Below, in pieces: positions 1-9,285 of a stretch of DNA of 35,942 nucleotides. The translations under genes were made by a program, and so were the position numbers. The stretch lies in contig JAITFL010000175.1 in NCBI GenBank assembly GCA_031281385.1, positions 1 through 35,942 of the forward strand, in the 5' to 3' direction. This DNA is from Holophagales bacterium (GTDB lineage: Bacteria; Acidobacteriota; Holophagae; Holophagales; Holophagaceae). Below the pieces are notes generated by a model, which worked only from the letters and a program-made list of their open reading frames with translations, searched no databases and was not told the DNA's origin. Each line of letters starts with the position of its first letter. Positions within the stretch are counted from its first letter, which is position 1.

Positions 1-837
1 CAGTTCGTACAGGCCCGGGTTCTTTATGTGTCCAGAAATGCCAAACAGCCTAGTGCCGGAGTTGTTTTTGGAGCCTATGGAAGCGTAGGCTTCGGCCCCG
101 ATTCGCATTATCACTGGAATGTTGGCCAAGGTCTCTACGTTGTTCACTGTCGTTGGCTGACCGAATGCGCCCTTGGCGGCGGGAAATGGCGGCTTTACCC
201 TTGGCTCGCCCCGTCGGCCCTCTAGGCTGTTTAGCAGCGCAGTTTCTTCACCGCACACATACGCGCCCGCGCCCCTATATACATCTAAATCAAAGTCGAG
301 GCCGCTGCCCAAAGTGTTTTTGCCCAAATAGCCCTTGTCCCTGGCTTCCTGTATGGCGGCTTCCAACTTGTCGGCCAGCCACTTGAACTCACCGCGGCAG
401 TAGATAAAACCCTTTTTGCACTGCATGGCCCATCCGCCGATGGCCATGCCCTCTATGATCTGGTGCGGGTTGTACTCGAGTATGGCGCGATCCTTAAATG
501 TGCCGGGTTCGCCTTCGTCTGCGTTGCAGACCAAGTACCGCGTGAATTTTTTTTCGCCGTCATCGCGGGGCATAAAAGACCATTTGAGTCCCGTTGGAAA
601 CCCCGCGCCCCCGCGCCCTTTCAGCCCTGAAGCCTTTATCTCTTGAACCACTGCGGCAGGTTCCATCTTGATGGCCTTGCGGAGGGCCTGGTAGCCATCG
701 TGCTTGCTTTCATAGACGGCAATGCGCCAGTTGTCCAAGTCTCCAGCGCCTCTTAGCAGATGGTTTGGGAACTTTGAAGAGCCATAGCCTTCAAAGGAGT
801 ATCGCTGGCGGTCTGGCTTGGTTCTAAAGTTGTTCAT
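1..837 (-). CDS. nuoF: NADH-quinone oxidoreductase subunit F (partial, C-terminus beyond window)
   Basis: This is the flavoprotein subunit of respiratory complex I, which takes electrons from NADH through FMN on the cytoplasmic arm. The frame was read directly from the minus strand: 279 residues are visible and it stays open to the window edge. The glycine-rich GRGGAGF motif of the FMN/NADH site lies at residues 74-80, followed by [13 protein letters not shown] and then [13 protein letters not shown], all hallmarks of the family. The C-terminal 4Fe-4S cysteines would lie beyond base 1. The ATG overlaps the nuoE stop as ATGA (834-837), so the two are translationally coupled. The diaphorase subunit of an NAD-linked hydrogenase is a possible alternative, because only these two subunits are visible. 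Confidence 0.95.
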   Translation of the reverse strand, partial: MNNFRTKPDRQRYSFEGYGSSKFPNHLLRGAGDLDNWRIAVYESKHDGYQALRKAIKMEPAAVVQEIKASGLKGRGGAGFPTGLKWSFMPRDDGEKKFTRYLVCNADEGEPGTFKDRAILEYNPHQIIEGMAIGGWAMQCKKGFIYCRGEFKWLADKLEAAIQEARDKGYLGKNTLGSGLDFDLDVYRGAGAYVCGEETALLNSLEGRRGEPRVKPPFPAAKGAFGQPTTVNNVETLANIPVIMRIGAEAYASIGSKNNSGTRLFGISGHIKNPGLYEL

Positions 838-1394
838 TTTGCGCCCCACTCCGCGACTTGGCCATTTTTGCATGCCTCTATGATTGCGTCTAGACTAGCA
901 TCGTCAAGCATTTCGTCATACACGCCATGATTGATCTGTAGGCAGGGCCCTGTGCCGCAGCTTCCCAGACATTCGACTTCTTCAAGGCTCCACATTCCGT
1001 CCGCGCTCACCTGCCCAGGCTGAACGCCCAAACGCTGGCGCAGCTTTTCAAATATTTTGGCGGCACCCCTAAGGGCACAGCACAAATTTGTGCACACCTC
1101 TATGTGAAAGCGCCCGATTGGAGACTTGCGAAACATGGTGTAAAACGTGGCCACGCTATAGACGTGATGCCTTGGGATGTCCAGCACTCTAGCCACTTCC
1201 TGCATGGCTTCGATGCTGACGTACCCCATGTCGCCCTGTGCCACGTAGAGAGCCGGAATGGCAGCAGCCAGTGGATCTGGGTAGCGGGACGCTAGGGCGC
1301 GTATCTGCGCCTCGGCGGACTCGCTCAAAGACGCTGCGTTGCCGCTGGCTGGCGTCTGATTCGTAGTTGTGGTTGCCGCAAGGGGTGGGTTCAT
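834..1394 (-). CDS. nuoE: NADH-quinone oxidoreductase subunit E (2Fe-2S protein)
   Basis: This is the thioredoxin-fold 2Fe-2S subunit that pairs with NuoF in the NADH-dehydrogenase arm of complex I. With the ATG at 1394 it has 186 residues. The cluster ligands are visible as C101 with C105/C106 (CTNLCC) and C142-x3-C146 (CLGSC). The frame stays open upstream to 1496, but the ATG at 1394 follows AGAGGGA at seven-base spacing, and the upstream part holds a good promoter, so the shorter start is preferred. The N-terminal 20 or so residues are Ala/Thr/Pro-rich and low in complexity. It is the first gene of the visible operon and overlaps nuoF by four bases. Confidence 0.93.
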   Translation of the reverse strand: MNPPLAATTTTNQTPASGNAASLSESAEAQIRALASRYPDPLAAAIPALYVAQGDMGYVSIEAMQEVARVLDIPRHHVYSVATFYTMFRKSPIGRFHIEVCTNLCCALRGAAKIFEKLRQRLGVQPGQVSADGMWSLEEVECLGSCGTGPCLQINHGVYDEMLDDASLDAIIEACKNGQVAEWGAK

Positions 1395-1413
1395 TGGAAT
1401 ATCCCTCTGTATT

Positions 1414-1441
1414 ATTATCTTATGATGCTGAATAATGTCTA
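1414..1441 (-). promoter_or_regulatory. Predicted sigma70 promoter for nuoEF
   Basis: On the minus strand a -35 box TAGACA (1436-1441, five of six matches to consensus) and a -10 box GATAAT (1414-1419, five of six) are separated by 16 bases. They sit about 20 bases before the nuoE start codon at 1394. The same 144-base gap must also hold the copA promoter on the other strand, for which I see only weak boxes and no clear copper-regulator operator. Confidence 0.55.
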
Positions 1442-1538
1442 TAGGGAGCAAAAAGAACGTATTTAGGCGCATCGGGCGCCAAGCCCAACAGGCCATCTAA
1501 ATATTTTCGAGCCGCTACCCCATTGGACAGGAGGCTCT

Positions 1539-3797
1539 TTGCCAAGCAAAGAAACGCTAAAGGTGACAGGCATGACTTGCGCGTCCTGCTCTGCCAGGCT
1601 GGAAAAGGCGCTTGGCAAGCTGGAGGGCGTCGAAAGCTGCGCCGTCAATTTGGCCACCGAGCGGGCATCTGTCGTATTCGACCCTTTGAAAGTAGGCATT
1701 GAGACCATCAAACAAAAAATCGAAATGGCCGGGTTCGGCTGGGCCGAAATAATAAAGGCCGATGGCGAAAGGGAGGTCAGCAGAAAAGCCACCAGTTGGC
1801 TAAAATGGCCTTTCGCAAAGTGCATCGTCGCGGCGGCCTTTTCGGCCCCGCTGGTCTATCTAGCAATGGCGCACATGGATGGCTTGGGTTTTAGCCTGCC
1901 GCTCCCAATGTGGCTACACCCGCATCATGGCCCAATTACGTTTGCGCTGGTGCAGTTGGGACTGACAGTGCCTGTTGTCGCCGTTGGACACCGTTTTTAC
2001 TCCAATGGGCTCAGGGCCGCCTGCCGCCTCTCCCCAAACATGGACAGCCTGATAGCCATTGGAACTTCAGCCGCTTTTCTGTACAGCCTATATGCAACGA
2101 TTCAGATCATTTGCGGGCGCCATGATTTTGTTGAGCAGCTTTATTTTGAAACCGCCGCCGAGATCATTACCTTGGTTCTATTTGGCAGGGCACTGGAAGC
2201 CACGTCTAAGGGCAAGACGGGCGAGGCTGTCAAAAAGCTGATGGGGCTTAGCCCAAAGACGGCCACCGCCATAAGGGATGGGCGCGAAATAGAGTTGCCC
2301 ATCGAAAAGGTGCAGACTGGGGACACCATAGCAGTGCGGCCCGGAGCCAAGATGTCCGTTGACGGCATTATTTTAGAGGGCAGCGCGGCCATTGACGAAT
2401 CCATGCTGACGGGCGAAAGCGTCCCAACTGAAAAAGGTAAAGGGGACTGCGTCTATGCGGCCACTATTAACACCAACGGCTTTGTCACATTCAGGGCCAC
2501 CAAGGTTGGCGCGGACACGGCACTGGCCCAAATCATCAAGCTGGTCGAGGACGCGCAGACCGGCAAGGCTCCCATAGCCAAAATGGCAGACATCGTTGCG
2601 GGTTTTTTTGTGCCCATCGTGCTTCTTTTGGCGTTTGGCTCTTTTATCGGCTGGTTTGCATTTAGTAAGGATTTTGCATTCGCGCTGGCGATATTCATCG
2701 CCGTCCTTGTAGTCGCCTGCCCGTGCGCCCTTGGTATCGCCACGCCAACGGCAATCATAGTTGGCACAGGCAAGGGGGCAGAAAACGGCATACTCATCAA
2801 GGGCGGCGAGGCACTGGAAATTGCGCGAAAGACCCAAGTCGCATTGCTGGACAAAACAGGCACAATAACCGAGGGAAGGCCGGAAGTGACAGATATAGCT
2901 ACACTGCCAGAGGCCGATGGGCGCTGGCTATTGCAAATGGCAGCAGCAGCCGAAAAGGGGAGCGAGCATCCATTGGGCAAGGCAATCCTGAAAAGGGCAG
3001 AAGCCGAACAATTGGATCTGCCCGTTGAGTCGGATTTTGAAGCCATCGCCGGAATGGGTGTCCGCTGCCGCATAGAGGGAAGGGATGTTTTTGTAGGAAA
3101 TATCAAGCTAATGAACGCGCACTGCGTCACAATCGGCCCACTAGAGGCCGTTGCCGCCCGTTTTGCAAGTGAAGGCAAAACGCCCATGTACGTGGCGGCA
3201 GACAATAAAATAACCGGAATAGTCGCGGTCGCGGACGTGGTGAAACAAAGCAGCCATGACGCTATCAAAAAACTCATCGGCATGGGCATAGAAGTGGCAA
3301 TGATAACGGGCGATGACAGCAGGGCAGCAGAGGCCATCGCTAGACAAGTTGGCATCAAAAAGGTGATGGCCGAGGCGACACCCATTGAGAAGGCAAAAGA
3401 GGTCAAAACGCTGCAATCGCAAGGAAAGATAGTCGCCTTTGTGGGCGATGGAATCAACGATGCACCTGCGCTGGCGCAAGCGGACGTGGGCATAGCCATC
3501 GGCGGAGGCACCGACGTTGCAATGGAGAGCGCTGACATCGTGTTGATGCACAGCGACTTGGCAGACGTTGCAAGGGCGATAAACCTATCCAAGGCCACCA
3601 TAAGAAACATCAAGCAGAACCTGTTTTGGGCCTTTGGCTACAATTTCGCGGGGCTCCCCATTGCGGCGGGCCTGTTGCACATTTTTGGCGGGCCATTGCT
3701 GTCCCCGGTGATAGCCGCAGCCGCCATGAGCCTGTCCTGCGCGTCCATAATGGCCAACGGCCTAAGGTTGAGGCGGGTCAAGTTGAATTTGGATTAG
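1539..3797 (+). CDS. copA: Copper-translocating P1B-type ATPase
   Basis: This inner-membrane pump uses ATP to export Cu(I). The 752 residues carry, in order: an N-terminal HMA metal-binding domain with C14-x2-C17; paired transmembrane helices; the actuator TGES motif; the ion-path CPC at 394-396; the phosphorylated Asp438 in DKTGT; the SEHPLG motif of the nucleotide-binding domain; GDGINDAPAL; and the YN pair in helix 7. Helix 8 reads MSLSC at 730-734 where the copper family usually has MxxSS. The start is a TTG preceded by AGGAGG at four-base spacing. The first downstream ATG would remove the start of the HMA domain, so TTG is well supported. The copper chaperone copZ follows after 18 bases. 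Confidence 0.95.
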   Translation: MPSKETLKVTGMTCASCSARLEKALGKLEGVESCAVNLATERASVVFDPLKVGIETIKQKIEMAGFGWAEIIKADGEREVSRKATSWLKWPFAKCIVAAAFSAPLVYLAMAHMDGLGFSLPLPMWLHPHHGPITFALVQLGLTVPVVAVGHRFYSNGLRAACRLSPNMDSLIAIGTSAAFLYSLYATIQIICGRHDFVEQLYFETAAEIITLVLFGRALEATSKGKTGEAVKKLMGLSPKTATAIRDGREIELPIEKVQTGDTIAVRPGAKMSVDGIILEGSAAIDESMLTGESVPTEKGKGDCVYAATINTNGFVTFRATKVGADTALAQIIKLVEDAQTGKAPIAKMADIVAGFFVPIVLLLAFGSFIGWFAFSKDFAFALAIFIAVLVVACPCALGIATPTAIIVGTGKGAENGILIKGGEALEIARKTQVALLDKTGTITEGRPEVTDIATLPEADGRWLLQMAAAAEKGSEHPLGKAILKRAEAEQLDLPVESDFEAIAGMGVRCRIEGRDVFVGNIKLMNAHCVTIGPLEAVAARFASEGKTPMYVAADNKITGIVAVADVVKQSSHDAIKKLIGMGIEVAMITGDDSRAAEAIARQVGIKKVMAEATPIEKAKEVKTLQSQGKIVAFVGDGINDAPALAQADVGIAIGGGTDVAMESADIVLMHSDLADVARAINLSKATIRNIKQNLFWAFGYNFAGLPIAAGLLHIFGGPLLSPVIAAAAMSLSCASIMANGLRLRRVKLNLD

Positions 3798-3815
3798 GCA
3801 AGGCTCGGAGGAGAA

Positions 3816-4019
3816 ATGCAGACAAAGATATTTATTGATGACATGACTTGCCGACATTGCGAAATGTCAATAACAAACGCCATTTCCACAATTACTGGGG
3901 TCGTGCAGGTAATGGCAGACCTAAAAAATAAAATGGTGACAGTAACACACAATGAAAATACTAGCGCGGAAATAATTATTGCGAAAATAGAGGAAATTGG
4001 CTTTGATGCTCATCTGTAA
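3816..4019 (+). CDS. copZ: CopZ-like copper chaperone (HMA domain)
   Basis: This is a 67-residue single heavy-metal-associated domain. It has the MTCRHC metal-binding loop near residue 10, and its ferredoxin-like pattern spans the whole protein. Such proteins bind Cu(I) in the cytoplasm and hand it to the CopA N-terminal domain or sensor proteins. The ATG follows GGAGGAG closely, and the gene lies 18 bases behind copA, so the pair is almost certainly co-transcribed. Mercury-type MerP proteins share the fold, but they are exported; no signal peptide is present here. Confidence 0.88.
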   Translation: MQTKIFIDDMTCRHCEMSITNAISTITGVVQVMADLKNKMVTVTHNENTSAEIIIAKIEEIGFDAHL

Positions 4020-4117
4020 CACATAGGATCGGCTGTATTTGATTATTGTAGGTACCCATCCAAGGCAAATTGCTCTTGCTCCCTCGCAGCTTGGTATCAT
4101 TGACCTTGGAGGGCAAT

Positions 4118-7100
4118 ATGCGGGCGATCTCTATTCTCTTTTTATCTTTGGCCGTCGGCGCTGGGTTATTTTCGCAAGGGCCTAGCACAAAAAAGGCGGT
4201 GATTTTTTTCGCTGAGGGTTTCCCGGCGGCGGACGCACCTGCGCCTTCCAAGGCAACATTGGAGAGTGCGCTGGCGCGGGCAACCGCATCTAGTCCAACG
4301 CCGAAGGCCGAATGGGCCCAAAGCGTTGGTAGCTTAGTTTCCCAGTTGCAGGACGCCTCAACAAGCCTTCTTGTACTGCCCTACGGCAGCGCGTTCCCGG
4401 TTGACGCCTGGCTCCAGATCAAAAACTTTTTGGGGCGGGGCGGCAATTTGCTAGTGCTTGGCGGAGCCCCGTTTCACCAGCCCGTCCGCTTTGACAATGG
4501 GAAGTGGGTCATAGGGTTCAGGCAGTCCACATTTGCAAACCAATTGCTCATAGGCCCGGCGGAGGAGATTAGCGTCAAGCGCGACTGGTCGCCAGAAAAA
4601 AACAGCACGCTAAAATTGAGCCAAACACCAAAGCGCACATGGTCTTTGACTGTGCGTTTTGCTTCGACAAAAGATTTTCCAGACGAAGACGGCGGAGCCG
4701 GAGTGAGGGAGGCCATATTGCGCCCATTGGCCAGAATCGCGGATAGCCAAGGTGTGCCTCGCGCATGCGCCGCGCAGGAAATAGACAGGCTTCGTGGCGA
4801 ATGGGTGGGCGGCCGATGGGTTTTTGCCACAACCGATGCAGAACTAAAAGCCGATGAGATAAGCCAACTCATCACTAGGGCAGCATCGGGTCCATGCGAA
4901 TTTGAGGCGCGCATTCTCCAAGCTTGCATAGAGCCAGGCGAAAAGCCGCACATCCGAGTGCTTTTGCGCCGCCCTGTGGTTGGGGAATCGGCCACTCTAA
5001 GCGTCAAGTTCAAGTTACTGGATTCCACTGGCAACATCAAGGGTCAGCAACAGAGGGAATTAGGCGGCAGCGCATCGCTCCGCATCGCAGATGCAATTTT
5101 TGACACGCCAAAGCCACTGACCCCCGGGCTATACACTATCACCGCAGAATTAGCGGGAGCAAGCTATCAAGTGCCTATTGCCGAAACGGGTGTATGGGTC
5201 AAGGACGCGAAATTGTTGCAGACAGGCCCAAAGGTAACTGCTGGCCGCGACTGGCTGAGGTGGGATGGAAAGGCCACGCCTGTGGTGGGTACCACGTACA
5301 TGGATAGCCAGATACACAGAAAGTTTCTATTCGAGCCAAACCCCACAAGGTGGAATAGAGATTTTGCGGCCATGAAAAAGGCCGGCATCAACTATGTCAG
5401 GACGGGAATATGGACTGGCTGGCCACGCACCAGCCTAGAGCCTGGAAGCATTGACGAAAATGTGCTTCACGCCTTGGACGCGTACGTGCAATGCGCGGCC
5501 AGCAATGGCATTCACGTTTGTTTTACTTTTTTTGCATTTTTGCCATTGGCCGCGCCCGGCGACAACCCATACTTGAACCCAAGGGCACTGGAACTCCAAA
5601 AATCCTTGATAACGCTGATCGCCAGCCGCTTCAAAGGCTCCCCGTGGATCCACTACGACTTAATAAATGAACCAAGCTATAGCACGCTGGCCCAACTGTG
5701 GAACACCCGCCCCATTGGCGATGCATTAGAGCGCAACGCCTGGCGGGCATACCTGTCCAAAAAATTTGGCGAGAACCGGGCTTACTTGGCCGATATTTTC
5801 AGAGATGGCGAAGACCCTTTCGCGGTGCCAACAAATAGGGATTTTGCATACTCAACAATAAGGCTAAACAGAGTTCCAAGAAAGGCAGCTGAATTCTATT
5901 TATTCGCCAACGAAGTTGTGGCAAATTGGGCCTTTGACTTGCGCGAAACGATAAGGCAGGCTGGAGGAAACGTCATGGTCACCTTGGGGCAAGATGAAGG
6001 CGGCACTGGCGGCCGCGCCGCCCCGCCATTTTTTGGCCATGCAGTTGACTACACTACCGTGCATAGCTGGTGGAACAATGACGACATCCTGTGGGACAGC
6101 CTGGCCACCAAGATCCCCGACAAGCCCTGCCTAGTGCAGGAAACTGGACTAATGAGACTGGAAGACAAAGACGGCCTGCCTTGGCGCGGGATAGAAGGCT
6201 CGGCTGCACTGCTAGAGCGCAAGTTTGCTCTGGCCCTGCTTGGACGCGGCGCGGGAGCAGTCCAATGGGCATGGAACATCAACACAGACATGGACAACGA
6301 CAACGAAGTGGTTATTGGCCTATTTAGGCCAGATGGCACAGCAAAGCCCGAATATGACGTCGTAAGGTCTTATGGTACCTTTGCTGCCGGTACTGCAAAA
6401 TACCTAGAGGACTGGGGAGAAGATGAAATTGCCATACTGATCCCGCACCGCCGAATGTGGCAGGGAAGGCCCAAAGCAGACGATGGTGTCAGACGCTTGG
6501 TCAAGCTACTGGCGGACAGGTTCGGCGTTGCCGGGCGAATGATTAGCGACCAAACGTGCAGCGATGATGATCTTAAAGGGATCAAACTGGCAATAGTTCC
6601 CACCTGCGAAACCCTTGAGCCAGCCGCAGAAATGGCATTGAAGCGCTTGTCCGATGGTGGGGGCCTAGTGGTACTGATGGGCCCATTGGAGGGCGACGCC
6701 TTCGGCAGGCCATTGACGGTGCTAAAAGGACTAGAGGGACATAGGCCCCTGTTCAACAGGGAAGAAACCCCATGGGGATGGGTGACATTCGACCAGACGC
6801 TTAACCAAGTGCTAAAGGCTGGAACTTCCACTTTCGACCTCGAATCCGCCCAAAAATCAAATGTCTGGCATGTCGGCCTGCCGCTGGATTATGCACGTGA
6901 AGAAACCCCATTGATCGAACTATTGGGGCAGGCACTGCTAAAGGCGGGAATCAAGGCCGAGTTCAAGGAACGCCCCGCCACGGCTAGGGTCCTTAAAAAC
7001 AACAGGACAATTCTAGTCGGCATCGTCAGCGAAAGCTCAACAGAAGTGTCGCACACTTTTAGCTTTGGAAATTTCAGCACAACCCTCAACGCAAAGCCTG

Positions 7101-7177
7101 GACGATGTTCACTCGCGCTATTGGACGCAACAACTGGTGCTGTGCTTGCGGCCTACGGCCTTCCGGAATTTGATTGA
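4118..7177 (+). CDS. Secreted clan GH-A glycoside hydrolase-like protein
   Basis: The protein has 1019 residues. A signal peptide (MRAISILFLSLAVGAG) precedes a region with a GATase/ThuA-like look (GGNLLVLGGAP), then a beta-rich segment, a TIM-barrel domain at roughly residues 385-740, and a C-terminal region resembling the trimerisation domain of family 42 beta-galactosidases. The clan GH-A acid/base is seen as Glu518 in LINEPS, and the likely nucleophile as Glu675 in VQETGL. The substrate cannot be read from the sequence; beta-linked mannan, glucan or galactoside are all possible. The ATG at 4118 was chosen because GGAGGG lies five bases upstream and the signal peptide begins there; the frame is open from 4070. 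A class V aminotransferase gene follows after 48 bases. Confidence 0.75.
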   Translation: MRAISILFLSLAVGAGLFSQGPSTKKAVIFFAEGFPAADAPAPSKATLESALARATASSPTPKAEWAQSVGSLVSQLQDASTSLLVLPYGSAFPVDAWLQIKNFLGRGGNLLVLGGAPFHQPVRFDNGKWVIGFRQSTFANQLLIGPAEEISVKRDWSPEKNSTLKLSQTPKRTWSLTVRFASTKDFPDEDGGAGVREAILRPLARIADSQGVPRACAAQEIDRLRGEWVGGRWVFATTDAELKADEISQLITRAASGPCEFEARILQACIEPGEKPHIRVLLRRPVVGESATLSVKFKLLDSTGNIKGQQQRELGGSASLRIADAIFDTPKPLTPGLYTITAELAGASYQVPIAETGVWVKDAKLLQTGPKVTAGRDWLRWDGKATPVVGTTYMDSQIHRKFLFEPNPTRWNRDFAAMKKAGINYVRTGIWTGWPRTSLEPGSIDENVLHALDAYVQCAASNGIHVCFTFFAFLPLAAPGDNPYLNPRALELQKSLITLIASRFKGSPWIHYDLINEPSYSTLAQLWNTRPIGDALERNAWRAYLSKKFGENRAYLADIFRDGEDPFAVPTNRDFAYSTIRLNRVPRKAAEFYLFANEVVANWAFDLRETIRQAGGNVMVTLGQDEGGTGGRAAPPFFGHAVDYTTVHSWWNNDDILWDSLATKIPDKPCLVQETGLMRLEDKDGLPWRGIEGSAALLERKFALALLGRGAGAVQWAWNINTDMDNDNEVVIGLFRPDGTAKPEYDVVRSYGTFAAGTAKYLEDWGEDEIAILIPHRRMWQGRPKADDGVRRLVKLLADRFGVAGRMISDQTCSDDDLKGIKLAIVPTCETLEPAAEMALKRLSDGGGLVVLMGPLEGDAFGRPLTVLKGLEGHRPLFNREETPWGWVTFDQTLNQVLKAGTSTFDLESAQKSNVWHVGLPLDYAREETPLIELLGQALLKAGIKAEFKERPATARVLKNNRTILVGIVSESSTEVSHTFSFGNFSTTLNAKPGRCSLALLDATTGAVLAAYGLPEFD

Positions 7178-7225
7178 TGATCGTCCTAAAAATGCTTGCA
7201 CCCTAACTCGACTAATGGAGGCCAA

Positions 7226-8383
7226 ATGGATTGGCCAAGTTTTAGAAAACGTTTTCCGCTGCCGGACGACGAGATATTCCTAAACACGGGGACGTTGGGC
7301 TGCACGGCCAATTCCGTCATCGAGAGCCTATCCAACAGCCAGCAAAGGCTTGCTTCCACGATAGCCCATTGGGAGTACCTAAACGATGATAGAGAATGGA
7401 TAACTGGTTACACCAAAGAGCAGGGCCTGCGGATTAGGCTGGGCAGGCTATTTGGCGCAGAACCCAATGAAATTTCTTTGACGCAAAACGCCACAATGGG
7501 CATCAATTTCATAGCCAGTGGGATGGACTGGCAACAGGGCGACGAAGTGATACAGACAGACCAAGAGCACCCCGGCTCAAGATGCCCTTGGGAAATGCTT
7601 GCGGAGAGAAAGGGGATAGTAGTCAAGCATGTCCACTTGCCGATTCCGCTCCAAAACCCCGATGAAATCATTGGTGCAATAGAACCCGCCTTCACAAGCC
7701 GAACAAAACTGCTTGCCCTGCCCCACATAACCTCTGGCTTGGGTACAATATTGCCGATAAAAGAGCTATGCGCTCTCGCACGATCCAAGGGCGTTTGCAC
7801 CCTTGTTGACGGCGCCCAAGTTCCTGGCCACATAATGCTGGATATCAAAGACATCGGCGCGGACGCTTATAGCGCAAGCCTACACAAATGGCTATTCGCC
7901 CCTGCGGGGAATGGCTTTTTGCACGTCAAAAGCGAATTTGCCGAAAAACTATGGCCCACGCAGGCCAGCGAGGCATGGAAAGACCCCGACACAGGCTTTA
8001 GGCTTCAGCAGAGAGGCACAGGAAACCCAAGCCTGCTACATGCATTGGACGCGGCTTTGGACATTTTTGAGGAGATCGGCCCCCAGACTTGGTGCGACAG
8101 GGTAAAAGAACTGGGGGACAAGCTACGAAAGGGAATCGTTGATGCACCAAAGCTGAGTGGCGGCATAAAGATCAATTCTTCGCTGCACCCAGCGCTATGC
8201 GCTGGCATAACAAGCTTTGAACTGCGCGGCACAAGTTCGCCCGCCGTAGTCCGCCACTTGTGGGACAAATACAAAATACGCATCAGAGACATCGGGGAGC
8301 CATACGGTCTAAGGGTCAGCACTGCCGCATACACCCAAGAGGGCGAGATAACAGAGCTATTGTTCAGGCTTGCAGAACTCTAA
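7226..8383 (+). CDS. Class V aminotransferase, isopenicillin-N-epimerase-like
   Basis: This is a 385-residue PLP-dependent enzyme of the class V aminotransferase/cysteine desulfurase fold. The PLP lysine is Lys221 in SLHKWLFAP, and the PLP-ring aspartate sits in TLVDGAQVPGH. The N-terminal FLNTGTLG pattern is typical of proteins annotated as isopenicillin N epimerase-like, a label that rarely reflects the true substrate. The ATG at 7226 has GGAGG four bases upstream; the in-frame ATG at 7196 lacks a site. No export signal is seen. It probably shares a transcript with the glycosidase upstream, and its stop lies only five bases from the convergent gene at 8389. NifS/SufS-type desulfurase is less likely, because no reactive-cysteine loop is apparent. 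Confidence 0.8.
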   Translation: MDWPSFRKRFPLPDDEIFLNTGTLGCTANSVIESLSNSQQRLASTIAHWEYLNDDREWITGYTKEQGLRIRLGRLFGAEPNEISLTQNATMGINFIASGMDWQQGDEVIQTDQEHPGSRCPWEMLAERKGIVVKHVHLPIPLQNPDEIIGAIEPAFTSRTKLLALPHITSGLGTILPIKELCALARSKGVCTLVDGAQVPGHIMLDIKDIGADAYSASLHKWLFAPAGNGFLHVKSEFAEKLWPTQASEAWKDPDTGFRLQQRGTGNPSLLHALDAALDIFEEIGPQTWCDRVKELGDKLRKGIVDAPKLSGGIKINSSLHPALCAGITSFELRGTSSPAVVRHLWDKYKIRIRDIGEPYGLRVSTAAYTQEGEITELLFRLAEL

Positions 8384-8388
8384 GGTGA

Positions 8389-9054
8389 CTAAAAAACCAA
8401 CCCAAAGCTGATCCTAACAAAATCCGATGGAATGGGATTGCCCAAGTTGAAGTCTTTGTTCGTTAGGGTAGAGTGGTAGGTGATCTCTGTCGCAAATTTG
8501 ATGTCGCTCCCATAAAAGGTGTGGCCGATGCCAACATTCCCGGCCAGCCTGCTCTTTCTTTCAACGTCCACATCCCTGTACCAATCGTCCCAACCATAAT
8601 CCCAATTGTCATCGTATGAACGCTCGAATTTCTCAAAGTCGCCCGAAATGCCAGCGATTATGTAAGTCCCTCTATGCCTGTAGGCGTCATCGAAAAATAT
8701 CTGAAACTCGCCGCTGATGTTGAACAGTGTGTGGCGCAGGAAGATGGTTTCGTAACCGGGCGTAGTGCTAGTCCCCTTTGACGACATCCCGCCGAACCCT
8801 ACGCGAAAGGCCAAAGTCTTTTGAAGCGGGAAGCTCATGGTGAAATTTCCCCCAACGCCGACGTCATAACCTTCAGTCGCTATGATAGACAACCAATCAT
8901 TGCTGGATTCGTCGAAGATGGATTCCTTGTATTTTGTTTCCGCGAAGTTCCCCGAGGGAACACTTAGGAAGATGGAAAGGCCAAAGTTCGGCGACTGCGC
9001 CTGAAGAGCTCCAGCGCAGACAAGTGCCAAGGCTGTGCAAGTTAGGTGTCTCAT
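8389..9054 (-). CDS. Outer-membrane beta-barrel protein
   Basis: The 221 residues begin with a clean signal peptide ending in ALQA-Q near residue 20. The rest is alternating polar and hydrophobic strands rich in Gly, Tyr and Asn, and the chain ends in phenylalanine (SFGLVF), the usual beta-barrel assembly signal. This suggests a small eight-strand barrel of the OmpW/opacity-protein type. I recognise no specific family. AGGAGA lies just upstream of the ATG. An AT-rich stretch containing TATAAT on the minus strand (about 9187-9192) may be its promoter, which would leave a leader of about 130 bases. Confidence 0.7.
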   Translation of the reverse strand: MRHLTCTALALVCAGALQAQSPNFGLSIFLSVPSGNFAETKYKESIFDESSNDWLSIIATEGYDVGVGGNFTMSFPLQKTLAFRVGFGGMSSKGTSTTPGYETIFLRHTLFNISGEFQIFFDDAYRHRGTYIIAGISGDFEKFERSYDDNWDYGWDDWYRDVDVERKSRLAGNVGIGHTFYGSDIKFATEITYHSTLTNKDFNLGNPIPSDFVRISFGLVF

Positions 9055-9285
9055 GTTTTCTCCTTTTTGCTAGATGGTTGGATTGAGGCGCCGACGCAGC
9101 CCATTTCGCTTTTCGCCGACAAGTGCAATGTGCCAGTATCATGCCAAGTTACGAAATAGCCAATTCCCTAGGTTAGCCACGGATTATTATAAAATGAAAA
9201 ATATTTTTTGCTGCATTTTGCCCCCGGCAGTAGCAAAAATACAACATTGGGTTGTAGGCTATAATACATTTAAGGAAGTTCAGGC

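Noticed and set aside
2453..3613. Long minus-strand frame of 386 codons inside copA
   Set aside because: It is antisense to highly conserved ATPase motifs, rich in Ser, Met and Ala as expected of a shadow frame, and has no ribosome binding site.
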